From contig NZ_CANNDQ010000001.1 in the NCBI RefSeq assembly GCF_947503375.1, positions 372,001 through 436,000 on the forward strand: a DNA stretch of 64,000 bases. Reading direction: 5' to 3'. This document shows positions 1 through 9,210 of this stretch, piece by piece. The notes beneath the pieces were generated by a model that saw nothing but the letters and a program-made list of their open reading frames with translations, did not search any database and was not told where the DNA came from. How positions within the stretch are numbered: position 1 is the stretch's first letter; each line of letters starts with the position of its first letter. The position numbers and the translations under genes are program-made. This stretch comes from an uncultured Psychroserpens sp. GTDB taxonomy: Bacteria; Bacteroidota; Bacteroidia; Flavobacteriales; Flavobacteriaceae.

Positions 1-521
1 CTGATGGAAAAACCTGCAAAAGCGACACCTAAAACTCGAGCCATCTGCCAAGTTGAACTGTTCCATGTTGCAGCATTAGGATAAGCTTTTTTAGGGACAA
101 TTAATGCAACTAACGAAAAGATTGAAGGACCGAAAAATGAGCGTAAAAGTCCGCCAAAAAACACAAAAGCATATATAGAATACAAGATTTTTTTCATAGG
201 CCATGTATCTGCAACTTCTTGAGAAGTAATCCAAAATAACCCAAAGCTTATCAATGAAAATGCTGCAATACATAAGGCTAGTAAATTCCGCTTTTCTTTT
301 TGATCAACAATATGGCCAGCGAAAAGTGCCATTCCTAAAGCAGGAATAATTTCCATTAAACCTATTAAACCAATGTATAACGGGTCATTAGTTAAGGCAT
401 AAACTTGCCATTCAATGATTATGAACTGCATAGACCAAGCAAAAACTAAAGCAAAACGGACTAATATGAAAATGTTAAATTCTCTATAGCGAAGTGCCTC
501 GTATGGATCCTTTTTTGACAT
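1..521 (-). CDS. MFS transporter, partial (N-terminal part)
   Basis: Partial gene: it runs off the left edge, and only about the first 173 residues are present. The translation begins MSKKDPYEALRYREF and has four to five hydrophobic helices. The loop GHIVDQKEKR after helix 2 matches the conserved MFS motif A (G-x-x-x-D-R/K). The opening resembles the EntS/MFS_3 group of drug or siderophore exporters, but the substrate cannot be read from this half. The ATG lies 3 nt after the recJ stop, so it is probably co-transcribed and translationally coupled with recJ. The MFS call is confident, the subgroup only moderately so. Confidence 0.85.
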   Translation of the reverse strand, partial: MSKKDPYEALRYREFNIFILVRFALVFAWSMQFIIIEWQVYALTNDPLYIGLIGLMEIIPALGMALFAGHIVDQKEKRNLLALCIAAFSLISFGLFWITSQEVADTWPMKKILYSIYAFVFFGGLLRSFFGPSIFSLVALIVPKKAYPNAATWNSSTWQMARVLGVAFAGFSI

Positions 522-524
522 TTC

Positions 525-2216
525 TTAGTCTTTTATATCTCTAATTTTCAATTGTAAACTTACAACTCCTTGCCAATGATTTTCATCAATAGAGTATACA
601 GCATTAAATTGTTTATAGTCTTTAATAAAGTGTAATTTATCTCCTAAATTAAATCCAATACCTGTTATTTTTTGATTGTTTTGAGTAACTGTTATACGTA
701 AATGCTTGTCGTCTTCACCAACACATTTCCCATAACCGGTATCTTTCAAATGTTCGGTCATAAAAACAGGTGTCATATTTCCAGGTCCAAATGGCGCAAA
801 CTGACGAAGAACTCTGTAAAATCTTGGTGTAATGGTACTCAATTCTATTTTAGTGTCTACTTTTATTTCAGGTGTTAATAAGCTACGGTCAATAGTTTTC
901 GAAACCTCATCTTCGAAAGCTTGTTTAAAGGCAACATAGTTTTCTTCTTTAAGTGTTAAACCTGCTGCATATTTATGACCACCAAACTGCTCAATATAAT
1001 CACTACATGCTTCTAAAGCGTTATACACATCAAAACCTTTGACAGATCTTGCTGAAGCAGCTAATTCGCCATCTCCACTTTTAGTGAACACTAGCGTTGG
1101 TCTATAATAAGTTTCTATTAATCTTGAAGCAACAATACCTATAACACCTTTATGCCATGAGTCTTGATATACTACTGTAGTTAGGCATTCTTCTTCTTTG
1201 TTATCTATAATTTGAGCTAAAGCTTCTTTAGTGATTTTTTGATCTGCTTCTTTTCGTTCTAGATTATACGTATTAATGTCTATAGCATATCTCGTGGCAA
1301 GGTTAAAATCGGTTTCAGTTAATAACGTCACAGCGTGATTACCATGTTTCATTCGACCTGCAGCGTTGATGCGAGGTGCAATTATAAAGACTACATCTGT
1401 AATTGTTAGTTCTTCTTTTTTTACTTCTGCTATAATAGCTTTGATTCCTGGTCTCGGGTTTGAATTGATTACTTGTAATCCAAAATAGGCTAATACTCGA
1501 TTTTCATTTGTTATCGGAACAATATCTGCTCCAATAGCTGTTGCTACAAGATCTAAATATTCTACTAGGTCTTCAGCTGTTTTTCCTTCTTTTGATGCCA
1601 AAGCTTGAATTAACTTAAACCCAACTCCACATCCACAAAGTTCTTTATATGGATAACTACAATCTTCTCGCTTAGGATCTAATATAGCAATAGCTTTTGG
1701 TAGTTGGTTTCCTGGTCTATGGTGATCACAGATAATAAAATCAATTCCTTTTTTAGATGCATAGTCGACTTTTTCAATTGCTTTTATACCACAATCTAAA
1801 GCAATAATTAAAGAAAACTCATTGTCACTGGCAAAATCTATTCCTTTATACGAAATCCCATAACCTTCTTCATAACGATCTGGAATGTAAGTGGCTATTC
1901 TGTCAGATTTTGTTCTTAAGTATGACGATAATAGTGCTACAGAGGCAGTTCCATCAACATCGTAATCTCCATACACTAAAATATTTTCATTCTGAAGAAG
2001 TGCCATTTCGATACGCTCAACAGCTTTATGCATATCTTTCATTGAAAACGGATCGTGCAAATCGTCTAAACTTGGTCTAAAGAATTTCTTAGCAGTCTCA
2101 TAGGTTTCGATGCCTCTTTGCACCAATAGAGTTGCAACTGTAGCATCTACTTGAATTGCTTTTTGTAGATTTTCAACAATCTTGTAATCAGGTTTTGGTT
2201 TTAAAGTCCAACGCAT
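525..2216 (-). CDS. recJ: Single-stranded-DNA-specific exonuclease RecJ
   Basis: 5'-3' exonuclease on single-stranded DNA, acting in RecF-pathway recombination, mismatch repair and base-excision repair in the cytoplasm. The 563 residues match the family length. The DHH phosphoesterase motifs are visible: DYDVDG at about residues 84-89, an ALDCG motif near 139-143, and the DHH signature with D164-H165-H166. The DHHA1 part follows, with GVIGIVASRL near 370 and GGHKYAAGL near 420, then an OB-like C-terminus. The gene lies 22 nt after the OsmC gene and 3 nt before the MFS gene, so the three probably form one operon. No frameshift is seen. Confidence 0.97.
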   Translation of the reverse strand: MRWTLKPKPDYKIVENLQKAIQVDATVATLLVQRGIETYETAKKFFRPSLDDLHDPFSMKDMHKAVERIEMALLQNENILVYGDYDVDGTASVALLSSYLRTKSDRIATYIPDRYEEGYGISYKGIDFASDNEFSLIIALDCGIKAIEKVDYASKKGIDFIICDHHRPGNQLPKAIAILDPKREDCSYPYKELCGCGVGFKLIQALASKEGKTAEDLVEYLDLVATAIGADIVPITNENRVLAYFGLQVINSNPRPGIKAIIAEVKKEELTITDVVFIIAPRINAAGRMKHGNHAVTLLTETDFNLATRYAIDINTYNLERKEADQKITKEALAQIIDNKEEECLTTVVYQDSWHKGVIGIVASRLIETYYRPTLVFTKSGDGELAASARSVKGFDVYNALEACSDYIEQFGGHKYAAGLTLKEENYVAFKQAFEDEVSKTIDRSLLTPEIKVDTKIELSTITPRFYRVLRQFAPFGPGNMTPVFMTEHLKDTGYGKCVGEDDKHLRITVTQNNQKITGIGFNLGDKLHFIKDYKQFNAVYSIDENHWQGVVSLQLKIRDIKD

Positions 2217-2238
2217 GTACTAATATAGAAAATTTTCG

Positions 2239-2661
2239 CTATATGTTATGATAGTAAATGGAGGTTTTTACATCAGCAAATCGTCTAAACATTTCCATAA
2301 CACCACAATATTTTTCAATAGAAAGGTCGACTGCTTTCTTTATTTTTTCTTCATCTAAATGATCTCCATAAAAATGATATTCAACCGCTACTGTATGGTA
2401 ATACTTTGGATGTTCTACAGTCAATTCTCCATAAGTATCTATTCTAAAATCAGAAAAAGAAACTTTCATTTTTTTAAGAATAGACACGACATCTAATCCA
2501 GAGCAACCCGCTAGAGACGATAGCATCATAGCTTTTGGTGCTAATCCAGAATTATAACCACCATTTTCTGGCGATGTATCCATGAGCAATGTTTTTCCAC
2601 TCGGATTATCAGAATCGAATTGTAAGTTTCCTTTCCAATGTGTGACTACTTTATGAGACAT
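2239..2661 (-). CDS. OsmC family protein
   Basis: Small OsmC/Ohr-superfamily protein of 140 residues. Members reduce organic hydroperoxides or handle related thiol chemistry in the cytoplasm. The family cysteine lies in the helix SSLAGCSGLDVVSILKK, at about residue 53. A second cysteine, as expected for the peroxidatic pair, sits in KYCGVMEMFRRFADV near residue 118. It heads the probable OsmC-recJ-MFS operon and is divergent from an AhpD-like gene with a CxxC redox centre, which could suggest a shared peroxide theme; that link is inference. A second OsmC-like protein is at 40758-41243. Confidence 0.9.
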   Translation of the reverse strand: MSHKVVTHWKGNLQFDSDNPSGKTLLMDTSPENGGYNSGLAPKAMMLSSLAGCSGLDVVSILKKMKVSFSDFRIDTYGELTVEHPKYYHTVAVEYHFYGDHLDEEKIKKAVDLSIEKYCGVMEMFRRFADVKTSIYYHNI

Positions 2662-2691
2662 ATCTAAAGAATTTTTCGTTTCTTGTTAACT

Positions 2692-2699
2692 CAAAAATA
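2692..2699 (-). promoter_or_regulatory. Putative -7 box for the OsmC-recJ operon
   Basis: The minus strand reads TATTTTTG, a full match to the Bacteroidota -7 consensus TAnnTTTG, 30 nt upstream of the OsmC ATG. I see no TTG at the expected -33 distance, so the assignment rests on one element. Confidence 0.45.
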
Positions 2700-2718
2700 C
2701 CACTAAAAAAACAAACAC

Positions 2719-3321
2719 ATGGCATTAGTTACACCATTATCTGCGGCGCATGATCCAGAGACTAGACAACTCGCTGAGTTTTTCAATGAAACCTTAGGCT
2801 TTTGTCCAAATTCTGTATTGACCATGCAGCGTCGTCCAGCAATTAGTAAAGCATTCATTAATTTAAATAAAGCCGTTATGGCTAACGAAGGTCGTGTTAC
2901 TTCGGCATTAAAACGTATGATTGCTTGGGTAAGCAGCAATGCTACAGGTTGTCGTTATTGCCAAGCGCATGCAATTAGAGCTGCAGAACGCTATGGCGCT
3001 GAACAAGAACAATTGGATAATATTTGGGAATACAGAACACATCCAGCGTTCTCTGATGCTGAACGTGCTGCATTAGATTTTAGTTTAGCCGCATCTCAAG
3101 TTCCTAATGCAGTAAACGCCGGGATAAAAGAGCGCTTGTACCAATATTGGGATGAAGGTGAAATTGTAGAAATGCTTGGTGTTATTTCTCTATTTGGATA
3201 TCTCAATAGGTGGAATGATTCAATGGGAACTACCATGGAAGAAGGCGCTATAGAAAGTGGAAATCAATATCTAGCAAAGCACGGTTTTGAAGTTGGGAAA
3301 CACAATGGGTCTCAATATTAA
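2719..3321 (+). CDS. Carboxymuconolactone decarboxylase/AhpD-like protein
   Basis: 200-residue all-helical protein of the AhpD/carboxymuconolactone decarboxylase superfamily. The diagnostic motif is ATGCRYCQAHA at about residues 77-87: a CxxC pair followed by His, the redox proton-relay site of AhpD and of the YciW-type peroxidase-related proteins. It probably acts as an alkylhydroperoxidase or thiol-disulfide partner in the cytoplasm; the physiological substrate is unknown. It is divergent from the OsmC gene, with a 57-nt shared promoter region. A true decarboxylase role is unlikely because of the intact CxxC. Confidence 0.85.
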   Translation: MALVTPLSAAHDPETRQLAEFFNETLGFCPNSVLTMQRRPAISKAFINLNKAVMANEGRVTSALKRMIAWVSSNATGCRYCQAHAIRAAERYGAEQEQLDNIWEYRTHPAFSDAERAALDFSLAASQVPNAVNAGIKERLYQYWDEGEIVEMLGVISLFGYLNRWNDSMGTTMEEGAIESGNQYLAKHGFEVGKHNGSQY

Positions 3322-3368
3322 AAAACTTGTAAGACCGTTGACAATAGTAGTCTCTAGTAATGAAAATG

Positions 3369-4103
3369 CTATAGTAGAAACTCATATACTGCCCTCAATG
3401 TAATGTTATATTGATTGGAATTTGTTGAGATTTGAACTCCAGTTCCTAAAAACAGTTCATTTAATTCTATACCGATTTGAGGTGCAATAAATAAGTTGTT
3501 TTCATTTTCTTGGTAACTCCCGTTTATTTCTAATCCAGCCATTATAGCTGTTTCAAAAGTATATAAAACCGCAAAATTATAGTTAAATTCAACTTCCTGT
3601 TGTCCAAAACCTATTCCAAAACCAGCTCTAGGATGAAGACTCAAGTTGTAATTGACCTTGTATATATATAACAGAAAAGGTTCTAGCTCAAAATCATTGT
3701 CTTCGATAGGAACCGCTATTCCTATACCTCCAGCAAAACCAGAGTTTGTATTTGTGAAAAGTGTATATTGCGTTTCTAGTTCTAAACTATTAAATGTTGT
3801 TGAACTTTTTGCATTACTAAGATCTGAATGTGAAAATATTGGTTCTAATTCAACTCCAAAATTATTAAACAGAACATATTCTAACTCGAACCCTAGTTCA
3901 TATACAAATTCGTCGCCTTGCTTTTTTATGGTAGGAATAGCATTAACTTCTAAAACACCCTTTTCTCCTCCAATATCTGTAGCAGTATCTACAAAAATAG
4001 GCTCTGCAAATTCAACGTCTAATGTTGTATCTTCTTGAGCATTTACATTTATGCTTATAAAACATAAGACAAAAATAAAATGGCAATATCTAAAGCTAAT
4101 CAT
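3369..4103 (-). CDS. Exported beta-rich protein, probable outer-membrane barrel
   Basis: I do not recognise a named family. The protein has 244 residues. The N-terminus shows a signal peptide (hydrophobic stretch, then NVNAQ) with a probable cut near residue 22. The rest is alternating polar/hydrophobic strands rich in Phe, Tyr, Asn and Gly (for example GFGIGFGQQEVEFNYNF), and the last residue region ends AVYEFLL with an aromatic near the end. This is the look of a small outer-membrane beta-barrel such as an outer-membrane beta-barrel domain or transporter-like porin. It lies 11 nt upstream of the uracil-DNA glycosylase gene's stop on the same strand, which may be chance. Confidence 0.6.
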   Translation of the reverse strand: MISFRYCHFIFVLCFISINVNAQEDTTLDVEFAEPIFVDTATDIGGEKGVLEVNAIPTIKKQGDEFVYELGFELEYVLFNNFGVELEPIFSHSDLSNAKSSTTFNSLELETQYTLFTNTNSGFAGGIGIAVPIEDNDFELEPFLLYIYKVNYNLSLHPRAGFGIGFGQQEVEFNYNFAVLYTFETAIMAGLEINGSYQENENNLFIAPQIGIELNELFLGTGVQISTNSNQYNITLRAVYEFLL

Positions 4104-4114
4104 ATGAAAGAAGA

Positions 4115-4687
4115 TTATTTTAAAATTTTAGAGACTTGTTGCTTTAAGTCGAACACAACTTCACCCTCAAACCAAGGGTTCTTTGTCAACCAAAATCGAT
4201 TTCTAGGACTAGGATGAGGCAATACAAAATAGTAAGGCAAATACTCTTTATAGTTAGCAACAGTTTCAGTTAGCGTTCGTTTGGCTTGCTCTTTTAGGTA
4301 ATATTTCTGCGCATACATCCCAATTAAAATAACCAACTCTACTTGCTTCATTTTATCAAATAAGGATTGATGCCATTGTGGTGCACACTCTTTCCTAGGT
4401 GGTAGATCTCCCGTTTTCCCTTTTCCTGGATAGCAAAAACCTATAGGTATAATGGCAAATTTACGCTCATCATAAAAGTCTTCATCAGATACATTCAACC
4501 ATTTTCGTAATTGTTTTCCACTAGCATCATCCCAAGGAATTCCAGAAGCATGAACCTTAGTTCCTGGAGCCTGACCAATGATTACTATTTTAGATTTGGT
4601 ATGCGCTGTAGCTATTGGCCTTGGACCAAGCGGTAAGTTTGGTTCACAAATCCTACATTGTCTTATATCATGTAGTAAAGCTTTCAT
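4115..4687 (-). CDS. Uracil-DNA glycosylase family protein with Fe-S cysteines
   Basis: 190 residues, uracil-DNA glycosylase-like fold. It carries the family motif IIGQAPGTKVHASG (about 36-49, the GxAPG loop) and the second motif HPSPRN at 158-163. Four cysteines (C11, C14, C85, C101) are spaced like the [4Fe-4S] ligands of family 4 uracil-DNA glycosylases. The likely role is removal of uracil or another deaminated base from DNA. The catalytic loop reads GQAPG where classic family 4 enzymes have GEAPG, so specificity may differ. Its ATG overlaps the rsmI stop by one base (TAATG), implying translational coupling. Confidence 0.85.
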   Translation of the reverse strand: MKALLHDIRQCRICEPNLPLGPRPIATAHTKSKIVIIGQAPGTKVHASGIPWDDASGKQLRKWLNVSDEDFYDERKFAIIPIGFCYPGKGKTGDLPPRKECAPQWHQSLFDKMKQVELVILIGMYAQKYYLKEQAKRTLTETVANYKEYLPYYFVLPHPSPRNRFWLTKNPWFEGEVVFDLKQQVSKILK

Positions 4688-5358
4688 TATTTTTTACCAG
4701 CGACTACGATTACAATCTCTCCTTTTGGAGGTTTATTGGTGTAATACGTTAATACTTCTTTTGCTGCACCTCGAATGGTCTCTTCGTAAAGTTTTGTCAA
4801 TTCTCTACACACAGAAACAAGTCGGTCTTCCCCGAAGTACTCACAAAAATGAGACAGTGTTTTTGTCAATTTATGCGGACTCTCGTAAAAAATCATTGTT
4901 CGAGGCTCTTCAGCTAATCGTGTTAGTCGTGTTTGGCGTCCTTTTTTTACAGGAAGGAATCCTTCAAATACAAATTTATCGTTGGGTAAACCAGAATTAA
5001 CAAGTGCTGGAACAAAAGCAGTCGCGCCAGGTAAACAATCTACATCAATATCATTTTCAATACAAGCTCTAGTAAGCAAAAAACCAGGATCAGAAATAGC
5101 TGGAGTTCCTGCATCACTAATTAATGCAATTGTCATTCCGCTTTTAAGTTTATCTACTATAGCATTAACCATCTTATGCTCATTATGCATATGATGACTT
5201 TGCATAGGTGTGCTTATTTGGAAGTGTTTGAGTAACTTTCCTGACGTACGTGTATCTTCAGCTAAAACCAAATCAACGTCTTTTAAAACTTCAATAGCTC
5301 TAAAGGTCATATCCTTTAGATTTCCTATAGGTGTTGGTACAATATAAAGTTTGCTCAT
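4687..5358 (-). CDS. rsmI: 16S rRNA (cytidine(1402)-2'-O)-methyltransferase
   Basis: 223-residue RsmI, which 2'-O-methylates C1402 in the decoding centre of 16S rRNA using SAM. The opening KLYIVPTPIGNLKDMTFRA, the motif LAEDTRTSGKLL (about 33-44), the SDAGTPAISDPG signature (about 80-91) and FYESPHKL (about 157-164) are the standard family blocks. It is shorter than the E. coli protein because the C-terminal extension is missing, which is usual in Bacteroidota. It is the first gene of a two-gene unit with the uracil-DNA glycosylase. Confidence 0.96.
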   Translation of the reverse strand: MSKLYIVPTPIGNLKDMTFRAIEVLKDVDLVLAEDTRTSGKLLKHFQISTPMQSHHMHNEHKMVNAIVDKLKSGMTIALISDAGTPAISDPGFLLTRACIENDIDVDCLPGATAFVPALVNSGLPNDKFVFEGFLPVKKGRQTRLTRLAEEPRTMIFYESPHKLTKTLSHFCEYFGEDRLVSVCRELTKLYEETIRGAAKEVLTYYTNKPPKGEIVIVVAGKK

Positions 5359-5375
5359 TTAGATTGAATTGTTCT

Positions 5376-5409
5376 CAAATTTACAATGTTTTCATTTATA
5401 TTGACGCAA
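5376..5409 (-). promoter_or_regulatory. Probable rsmI promoter (TTG-N23-TAAATTTG)
   Basis: On the minus strand TAAATTTG (5383-5376) matches the Bacteroidota -7 box exactly. A TTG at 5409-5407 lies 23 nt upstream, at the long end of the usual -33 spacing. Predicted transcription starts about 10 nt before the rsmI ATG. The element lies where the longest frame of the divergent neighbour would begin, which favours that gene's internal start at 5443. Confidence 0.55.
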
Positions 5410-5442
5410 CCCTTCTACTTTATTGGTATCTTTAACGAAACT

Positions 5443-8400
5443 ATGCGTATGATTAAAATCGTTTTCCGTTTTATCTTTTTTTTGATAATATGTAATTTTA
5501 CGCACAGTCAAACTACAGATTTATCAATTGTTGCGCAAGCTCAAAACACAAGTGGAAGTGACATTTCTCAAATTGAAATTTTCCAAGATTTTCAATACAT
5601 CATAACAATTATTAACTCTGGAAATCCTGTAACCAATGCTACCTTCGAAGTGGTTATGGATACAGATCTACAAAACTTAGACACCTCCAATATTACTTCT
5701 CAAAATAATACAGGTGGAGCTTCAAACGCTTCAGGTCTTGATCTAATAAATAATACTTTAACGGGTACCATTGCAAATTTACCTACAGACTCAAGTTTAG
5801 AAATAAAAATCAATGTTACTGCACCATCTATAATTGGAGGTATTGCTATTAATGCTAACATCTTTCCTCCTAACGGAACAACCGATACTAACAGTTCAAA
5901 TAATGAGTCGTTGATTTCTATTGATGTTATAGATATTGATATCGATTTTACGGTTACACTTACTCAAGTCTCTCCAACTGAAGGAACTCCAATACCTTCT
6001 TGGAATACTACAGTTACCTATCAATTTACAATTACAAATAATAGTGCTATAGATTTTCCTATTGAAAGCTTTTCTGGTAATTTATCGTTACTTACTGATA
6101 TAGATTTTGGGAGACCTTTTGTGCAATTGCAGTCTATTAATTGTATTGGTAGTACTGGAGGCACAAACTGTCCTGACGTTTCTGGAGTTAATGGGAATAT
6201 TACTTTTGTTAGTGCAACATCTACGATATTTACATTTAACACATCACATTTGTATACAGCAGGCGGATCTGCAACTTTTGAAGTAGTCTATGAATATTTA
6301 GATCCGTCGTGTGCTTTAGAGATACAACCTATTGCTGTTTCCAGTGAAATTGGTATCACTTTAAATCATGCTAATCTTTCTCCAAATACCTCTAATAGTG
6401 TTATTACTGATTTATTAGAATCAGAACCCTGTCAACTTACTGACATTTGTATTGATACTGTACAAATCGACCCAGCTGCTGGTACAGCTGTAGATTGGAA
6501 TGAAGAAGTAGTTTTTGAAACTACCGTCTGTAATAATGGTCCATTGGATACTTCAATAGCCTTTTTCCTTCAAAATATAAGCGCTACTGTAGACTGGGAT
6601 ATTATAGCTGTTGAATGTATACAAGCTACAGGTAGCATCTCCTGTGACGATGTTACTATAAACATACAAGATCAATTCTGGGTAAGTAGCACCTTTATCA
6701 TGCCAGCTAATGCAACAATAACAATACAAACTATAGTTATATTTATTGAACCTGCATGTTCAGCAAACATAAACAATAATTTAGCTAGTGTAAGAAGTGG
6801 CGTCAATATTCTAAATCCTAATATTTTAGATTCTAATATTACAAATAATGCACAGACAGATTTTGTTACGTTACCACCATCTGAACAATGTGACATTATT
6901 GATCTGAGTGTTACAAAGACTCAAATAGATCCTGTACCTCCAAATGGCGAAACAGCAAACAACCCTTTACAACCAGGAAATGTAACTTATGAAATAACAG
7001 TTACAAACCCAAGCAATGTTGATACTCCTGTAGAGTTAATTGACTTTCCAGAAACAATTAGCATGGTACCTTATTTTGGAACTCTTATCTCTGTTGAGTG
7101 TGTATCTACCACTGGATCAGCAACATGCTTTGATATTACTAATGCAAATATTGGCATTCCTCTTGATGGCATTCAAGAGAATGGTAATCCAGATGTTTTT
7201 TGGGAAATAACTGCAGATGATAATTGGCTGCTACCAGCAATGAGTTCGGTTACATTTCATGTTGTCATAGCTTGGGAGACCGAATGCTCTATTAATGCCA
7301 TTCCCGTTGCAAATGTTGTTGAAATTGGCCATACCAATAATGCTTTTGATAATAATCCTGGTAACAATATTGCTGATGTTACTACCTATTTTGTGCCCTG
7401 TGTAGATTTAATAGTTCAAACCTTCCCAGAGTTTACACAGGTAAATGTAAATCAACCTTTTGATTGGATCATAGATATTACAAATAGCGAAAATAGCACC
7501 AACGCTATCAATATTCTATTTGAAGATACAATCAATACAGTTTTTACATTAACAGGAACTCCAATATGCACAATAACAAACGGAAATGCCACTTGTATTA
7601 ATAATCCTACAATAAATGGTAATCTAGTAACAGCTACAATAGATAATATGGATGCTGGTTCTACAATACGAATTAGAATCCCTGTTGTAGCACCTAGTTT
7701 TGGAGGTGCCTATAATAATATCGCTGTAGCTACTCCAAATGAAACCGACAGACGTGAAATTTCTCCAGAAACCAATACGTCAATAAGTAATGTTCAAGTA
7801 TTAGCTCCTAGTTTAATAAAGAGTTATAATCCTGATACGATTATTGTTGGAGAAGAGAGCACGCTAACTTTTACAGTTTCAAATTTAGCTTCAAACCCAT
7901 CGCAAACTAATATTTCGTTTACAGACGTTTTCCATCCTGAAATTACTCTTGTTTCAAGCCCTCAATGGGTAACAAGTAATGGTTGTACTGCAAATTTTGT
8001 AGGTAATGCAGGTAATAATTTTGCCGGAGTGACTAATTTGGTCTTTCCTGAAGGCGTAAGCTTTTGTTCTTTTAGCGTCGTTGTTACATCTGATGTAGTT
8101 GGTGTCTATCTTAATGATACCACTAATTTTGAAAATCAAAATAATATAGACACATCACAAACCAATGCAACATTAACAGTATTGGAAGACACCTCTGATG
8201 TGGATATTGAAATATTAAAAAATGTTTCGCCTCAAGAAGCTATTATTGGAGATCAAGTCATCTTTGAAATTACAGCTACTAATGTAGGAACAACCGAAGG
8301 CACTGAAATTGAAATTTATGACAACTTTCCTTCTGGGATGACTTTCATTTCTGCAACTACATCTCAAGGTACATTTGATGTTTCGATGTATATTTGGTCT

Positions 8401-8841
8401 ATTGGTTCTTTAGCTAGTGGACAATCTGAAACACTAACTATTACGGCTCAAATAAACGCAAGTGATAACCTACTAAATGTAGCTTCACTTAACGATCTTG
8501 ATCAGCCAGATCGTGATTTATCCAATAACTCAGATAGTGCAGAAGTTATCGTTAACTTTTGCTTGCGTATTCCAAAGGGCTTTTCACCAAATGGCGATGG
8601 ATTGAATGATGTTTTTGATATTCAATGTATAGAAGAATACCCTAATAATTTGATTAAAGTTTACAACCGATTAGGTGTTCAGGTTTATGAAAGTGAAAAT
8701 TATAAAGGTGGCTGGAATGGCAAACCCAATATGGGAATACCAACACTAACAAACACGTTACCAACTGGCACTTATTTTTACATTCTTGATCTAAATAACG
8801 GAGAAAAGCCTATCGTAGGATGGTTTTATGTTAATTATTAG
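5443..8841 (+). CDS. Large secreted DUF11-repeat protein with T9SS type B sorting domain
   Basis: About 1132 residues from the chosen start, exported to the cell surface or medium. The signal peptide begins MRMIKIVFRFIFFLIICN and ends near FTHSQ. The frame is open from 5386, but the extra 19 residues precede a complete signal peptide and overlap the rsmI promoter, so 5443 (or 5449) is preferred. The body holds about seven DUF11/CARDB-like Ig-type repeats, marked by recurring phrases such as ITVTNPSNVDTPVE and FEITATNVGTTEGTE. The last about 90 residues (FSPNGDGLNDVF, YNRLGVQVYES, LPTGTYFYIL) are the gliding-motility-associated CHU_C, or T9SS type B, sorting domain. Probable adhesin or stalk; partner unknown. 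Its 3' end overlaps the DoxX gene by 11 nt. Confidence 0.9.
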   Translation: MRMIKIVFRFIFFLIICNFTHSQTTDLSIVAQAQNTSGSDISQIEIFQDFQYIITIINSGNPVTNATFEVVMDTDLQNLDTSNITSQNNTGGASNASGLDLINNTLTGTIANLPTDSSLEIKINVTAPSIIGGIAINANIFPPNGTTDTNSSNNESLISIDVIDIDIDFTVTLTQVSPTEGTPIPSWNTTVTYQFTITNNSAIDFPIESFSGNLSLLTDIDFGRPFVQLQSINCIGSTGGTNCPDVSGVNGNITFVSATSTIFTFNTSHLYTAGGSATFEVVYEYLDPSCALEIQPIAVSSEIGITLNHANLSPNTSNSVITDLLESEPCQLTDICIDTVQIDPAAGTAVDWNEEVVFETTVCNNGPLDTSIAFFLQNISATVDWDIIAVECIQATGSISCDDVTINIQDQFWVSSTFIMPANATITIQTIVIFIEPACSANINNNLASVRSGVNILNPNILDSNITNNAQTDFVTLPPSEQCDIIDLSVTKTQIDPVPPNGETANNPLQPGNVTYEITVTNPSNVDTPVELIDFPETISMVPYFGTLISVECVSTTGSATCFDITNANIGIPLDGIQENGNPDVFWEITADDNWLLPAMSSVTFHVVIAWETECSINAIPVANVVEIGHTNNAFDNNPGNNIADVTTYFVPCVDLIVQTFPEFTQVNVNQPFDWIIDITNSENSTNAINILFEDTINTVFTLTGTPICTITNGNATCINNPTINGNLVTATIDNMDAGSTIRIRIPVVAPSFGGAYNNIAVATPNETDRREISPETNTSISNVQVLAPSLIKSYNPDTIIVGEESTLTFTVSNLASNPSQTNISFTDVFHPEITLVSSPQWVTSNGCTANFVGNAGNNFAGVTNLVFPEGVSFCSFSVVVTSDVVGVYLNDTTNFENQNNIDTSQTNATLTVLEDTSDVDIEILKNVSPQEAIIGDQVIFEITATNVGTTEGTEIEIYDNFPSGMTFISATTSQGTFDVSMYIWSIGSLASGQSETLTITAQINASDNLLNVASLNDLDQPDRDLSNNSDSAEVIVNFCLRIPKGFSPNGDGLNDVFDIQCIEEYPNNLIKVYNRLGVQVYESENYKGGWNGKPNMGIPTLTNTLPTGTYFYILDLNNGEKPIVGWFYVNY

Positions 8842-9190
8842 GACGTACCTTTTTTCCTAAAAAATAAGACACAAATAATATTGGAATTGCTATAACAGAC
8901 AGCCCTAATCTATGACCAGCGTATTGGTGGGCTACTGTAGCCAAAATCAAATCAAAGAAAAAGCCGGCATAAGCCCATTCGGTCAACCAGCTATTTTTTC
9001 GCCATAAAATCATTATTACGCCTAAGACTTTCAACATAGCTAAGGGAATAACAATATATGTGGGATAATTTAATTGCTCAAAAAAACCTTTTATAAGTTC
9101 GGTATTGAAGAAATACATCTGAGCAGAGTATATAAAAACTAAGCAGAGTAATATCGTACTAAGCCAGTATACTAATTTTTGGGGTTTCAT
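8831..9190 (-). CDS. DoxX family inner-membrane protein
   Basis: 119 residues with four hydrophobic helices (about 8-26, 43-62, 70-87 and 95-112). The helix pattern and the phrases IPLAMLKVLGVIMIL and AGFFFDLILATVAHQ are typical of DoxX-like small membrane proteins. Members are linked to quinone or redox stress functions, but most, including this one, have no defined role. The gene lies 20 nt downstream of the hypothetical at 9211-9945 and is probably co-transcribed with it. It converges with the DUF11 protein, overlapping it by 11 nt. Confidence 0.85.
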   Translation of the reverse strand: MKPQKLVYWLSTILLCLVFIYSAQMYFFNTELIKGFFEQLNYPTYIVIPLAMLKVLGVIMILWRKNSWLTEWAYAGFFFDLILATVAHQYAGHRLGLSVIAIPILFVSYFLGKKVRPNN

Positions 9191-9210
9191 AAATTGAAAG
9201 TCGTAGTTTA

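Noticed and set aside
3652..4038. Plus-strand open frame of 128 codons opposite the porin-like gene.
   Set aside because: Low-complexity Ser/Pro translation without start signals. It is a shadow of the minus-strand gene, which has a signal peptide.
5386..5442. Earlier start for the DUF11 protein.
   Set aside because: It would precede the signal peptide by 19 residues and overlap the rsmI promoter.
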